DNA of 64,000 bases, from positions 62,001 through 126,000 of the forward strand of contig JAUYSK010000015.1 of assembly GCA_030696345.1 (NCBI GenBank). Reading direction: 5' to 3'. The stretch's first letter is position 1. Each line of letters opens with the position of its first letter. Below, in pieces: positions 61,505-64,000 of this stretch. A program made the position numbers and the translations under genes. Source of the stretch: Azonexus sp. Lineage in GTDB: Bacteria > Pseudomonadota > Gammaproteobacteria > Burkholderiales > Rhodocyclaceae. The notes under the pieces were generated by a model. The model had not been told where the DNA came from and searched no databases. It saw only the letters and a program-made list of their open reading frames with translations.

Positions 61505-62042
61505 GACCGGCTCCGTGAAAGAAACGAACCAAATGATACCTGCTTCGCCCTGGGTCGAGCGTTACATAGGACACATTCAGCGTACTGGAAGCGTGCTTGA
61601 TCTGGCCTGTGGCAACGGCCGTCACACGCGGCTTCTCGCCGATCGCGGTTATCCGGTTCTGGCGGTGGACCGGGATGCTCAGGGGTTGGCTGGTTTGCGG
61701 GGTATCCCTGGCGTAACTACCGCCAAGCTCGATCTTGAAGGTGATGACTGGCCACTGGTAGGGCAAAGCTTTGCTGGCATCGTCGTGACCAACTATCTCT
61801 GGCGGCCGCGCCTTGCTGATTTGTTGGCCTTGCTGGCGCCGGGCGGAGTGTTGATCTACGAAACCTTCATGGTCGGCAACGAGTCCTATGGCAAGCCGTC
61901 CAATCCGGATTTTCTTCTTCGCTCAGGAGAGTTGCGCACCGTGGCTGCTCTTGCCGGGTTGCGTGAAATCGCCTTCGAGGAAGGCTACACAGCCAGCCCG
62001 AAGCCGGCCATGCGTCAGGCAATCTGCGCCGTGCGGGACTGA
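61503..62042 (+). CDS. SAM-dependent methyltransferase
   Basis: VLDLACGNGRHTRLLADRGY; start 61503 or 61533. Confidence 0.8.
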   Translation: MTGSVKETNQMIPASPWVERYIGHIQRTGSVLDLACGNGRHTRLLADRGYPVLAVDRDAQGLAGLRGIPGVTTAKLDLEGDDWPLVGQSFAGIVVTNYLWRPRLADLLALLAPGGVLIYETFMVGNESYGKPSNPDFLLRSGELRTVAALAGLREIAFEEGYTASPKPAMRQAICAVRD

Positions 62043-63076
62043 GCGATGGTGTTGGCCAGTTGGTTGATGCCGGCTGGTGACAGATCGTCGGTCGTGAAGT
62101 TTTGCAGTTGCTGCATGCCGGTGAAATTGCGGTTTTGCGAACGCTGGTAAAGCGGGTCGTAATGCAGTTCCAGCAGTTCACGGACCAGCGTTGGCCATTG
62201 AGCATCGCGGATCATTTGTTGCCAGCGGCTTAAGGTTTCCCGGCTTTGCAGGCTGTGCAGGGCTTCCAGGCGGTTGATCAGGAACTCCGGCAGGGTCAGG
62301 AAATAGTCGTAGTCCTTGAGCAGGAATTCGACGCGGGCTTCGGTCGTGGCGTCGACATTGAGGCATTCGCCGTTGCGGATGCATTCGATCAAGGCGTCTG
62401 GAACATGCAGATTGCCGATCTTGCGACTTTCCGCCTCGACATAGAGTGGGCGTGCCGGATCGAGGGTCAGCAGCTTTGCCAGCAGTGCAGTTTCAAAGCT
62501 TTTCTGCGAGGGCTGCGGTTCACCGGGTAGCACGCCCAAAACCGAACCCTTGTGACTGGCCATGGACTCAAGATCGATTATCTGTTCGCCCAATTCGCCG
62601 ATGGCTTGCAGGACGCGGGTCTTGGCATTGCCGGTGGCGCCCGAGATAACCTTGAATTGAAATTGTCCGGGCAATTCCTGCAGGCGCGCGATGACGTGGG
62701 TGCGCCAGGCCTTGTATCCGCCATCCAACTGGCCAGCGTGCCAGCCGATGGCGCGAAAGACGGTAGTCATTGAGCCGCTGCGGTCGCCGCCGCGCCAGCA
62801 ATAAATTAGCGGCTTCCAGGTTTTTGGGCGGTCGAGAAAGCGCTCGCGCAGGTGACGGGCAATGTTTTCCGAAACCATCGCGGCACCGATTTTCTTGGCC
62901 TCGAACGGTGAAACCTGTTTGTAAATCGTGCCGACTTCGGCGCGCTGGGCATCGTCCAGTACCGGACAGTTGATCGCCCCCGGGATGTGGTCTTCAGCAA
63001 ATTCGGCCGGGGAGCGGACGTCGATGATTTCGTCATAGGTGGCGAGATCGGCAATGGTGGGGCGGCTTTGCTTCAT
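62015..63076 (-). CDS. mnmH: tRNA 2-selenouridine synthase MnmH/SelU
   Basis: Rhodanese DVRSPAEFAEDHIPGAIN, IYCWRGGDRSGSM, P-loop-like GATGNAKTRVL. Confidence 0.93.
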   Translation of the reverse strand: MKQSRPTIADLATYDEIIDVRSPAEFAEDHIPGAINCPVLDDAQRAEVGTIYKQVSPFEAKKIGAAMVSENIARHLRERFLDRPKTWKPLIYCWRGGDRSGSMTTVFRAIGWHAGQLDGGYKAWRTHVIARLQELPGQFQFKVISGATGNAKTRVLQAIGELGEQIIDLESMASHKGSVLGVLPGEPQPSQKSFETALLAKLLTLDPARPLYVEAESRKIGNLHVPDALIECIRNGECLNVDATTEARVEFLLKDYDYFLTLPEFLINRLEALHSLQSRETLSRWQQMIRDAQWPTLVRELLELHYDPLYQRSQNRNFTGMQQLQNFTTDDLSPAGINQLANTIAQSRTAQIA

Positions 63077-63080
63077 TGCG

Positions 63081-63683
63081 TCATTTTAGCAGTGGCGCGA
63101 GGGCCGGCCAGACATGGTCGAGGATCAGCGGCTGGGCTTCGGCAGTCGGATGCAGGTTGTCGGCCTGGAAAAGTTCGGGTCGAATGGCGACGGGTTCGAG
63201 CAGGAATTCAAGCAGCGCCGTCTTTTTGCTGCGGGAAATATTGGCAAAGCTGGCTTGAAATTCTGTCGCGTAGGGGCCGTAATTGGGCGGCAGGCGCATG
63301 CCGGCGAGCAGCACGCTGGCGCCGGCCGCACGTGCAGCATCGACCATGACATTCAGGTTGTCACGCATCTGGGTAAGTGGCAGCCCGCGCAAACCATCAT
63401 TGGCACCGAGTGCGATGATGACGACACTGGGTTTCTGCTGCTTGATTGCCTGAGCAAAGCGGGCGCGTCCGCCGGCGGTGGTTTCGCCGGAAATCGACAG
63501 GTTGGCGACGCTATAATCAAGGCGCTTTTCGGCCAGGCGCTTGCCGAGCAGCGATGGCCAGGCCTGCTCCAGGCGAATGCCGTAGCCGGCCGAGAGCGAG
63601 TCGCCCATGACCAGAATGGTTTTGGCGGCCCAGGCCGAGGAGTTGAAGACAAGCAGGGCAAACAGGAAGAGAGCAAGCCGCAT
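63081..63683 (-). CDS. tesA: SGNH-hydrolase arylesterase/thioesterase, TesA family
   Basis: ILVMGDSLSAGYGI, LGANDGLRG, NLHPTAEAQ; start ATG at 63683. Confidence 0.9.
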   Translation of the reverse strand: MRLALFLFALLVFNSSAWAAKTILVMGDSLSAGYGIRLEQAWPSLLGKRLAEKRLDYSVANLSISGETTAGGRARFAQAIKQQKPSVVIIALGANDGLRGLPLTQMRDNLNVMVDAARAAGASVLLAGMRLPPNYGPYATEFQASFANISRSKKTALLEFLLEPVAIRPELFQADNLHPTAEAQPLILDHVWPALAPLLK

Positions 63684-64000
63684 GGCAGATGTACCGGTTG
63701 TTGATGTAATGAATCTGGGCAAGACTGTTGATAACGGTGGCGAGCCGCTGACAATTCTGCAGGATATTTCTTTCTCGGTCAGGTCGGGTGAAACCGTGGC
63801 GATTGTCGGTGCCTCCGGCTCCGGTAAATCGACGCTGCTCGGACTGCTGGCCGGGCTGGATGTTCCCACAGCGGGTGAAATCCGGCTCGACGGTGTGTCA
63901 CTGGCGGCGCTTGATGAGGATGATCGGGCCCGGCAGCGCGGCAAACTGCTTGGGTTCGTCTTTCAGTCTTTTCAATTACTGCCTTCATTGAATGCGCTGG
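63682..64000 (+). CDS. ABC transporter ATP-binding protein (YbbA-like), truncated at window end
   Basis: [60 protein letters not shown]; not in ORF track because it runs off the end. Confidence 0.85.
   Translation, partial: MADVPVVDVMNLGKTVDNGGEPLTILQDISFSVRSGETVAIVGASGSGKSTLLGLLAGLDVPTAGEIRLDGVSLAALDEDDRARQRGKLLGFVFQSFQLLPSLNAL

Overview
The window is a 64 kb, GC-rich stretch of bacterial chromosome. Gene content (DUF3460-like and DUF3567-like genes, RegBA, clpB, tex, octaheme cytochrome) suggests a Betaproteobacterium, probably a Rhodocyclales/Dechloromonas relative; this is inference with no search run. I saw no rRNA, tRNA, CRISPR array, prophage or IS element. Most of it is housekeeping genes (tex, prfC, moaE, clpB, rlmJ, mnmH, tesA, hslO). 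Several blocks are less ordinary: (1) a two-subunit CydA-like/cytochrome-c-fused membrane complex divergent from a RegB/RegA pair, with a structured repeat array and a terminator-like hairpin between them; (2) a ten-gene putative copper-trafficking operon (SCO1 to P1B-ATPase) with several uncharacterised small proteins; (3) a MerR/B12-like regulator followed by a CheB-CheR-PAS fusion and a hybrid kinase; (4) an orphan Rieske/NifX-like/DUF2141/DsrE-like operon next to an RquA-like rhodoquinone gene and an octaheme tetrathionate-reductase-type cluster with a triple rhodanese. The most unexpected pattern is a 13-bp word, GT(CC|TG)ACCGCAGCA, found nine times on both strands in coding and non-coding DNA. 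It looks like an over-represented genome-architecture or uptake-type motif. A 58-codon membrane-protein gene missing from the ORF track was also found. All product names come from reading motifs by eye and need database confirmation.
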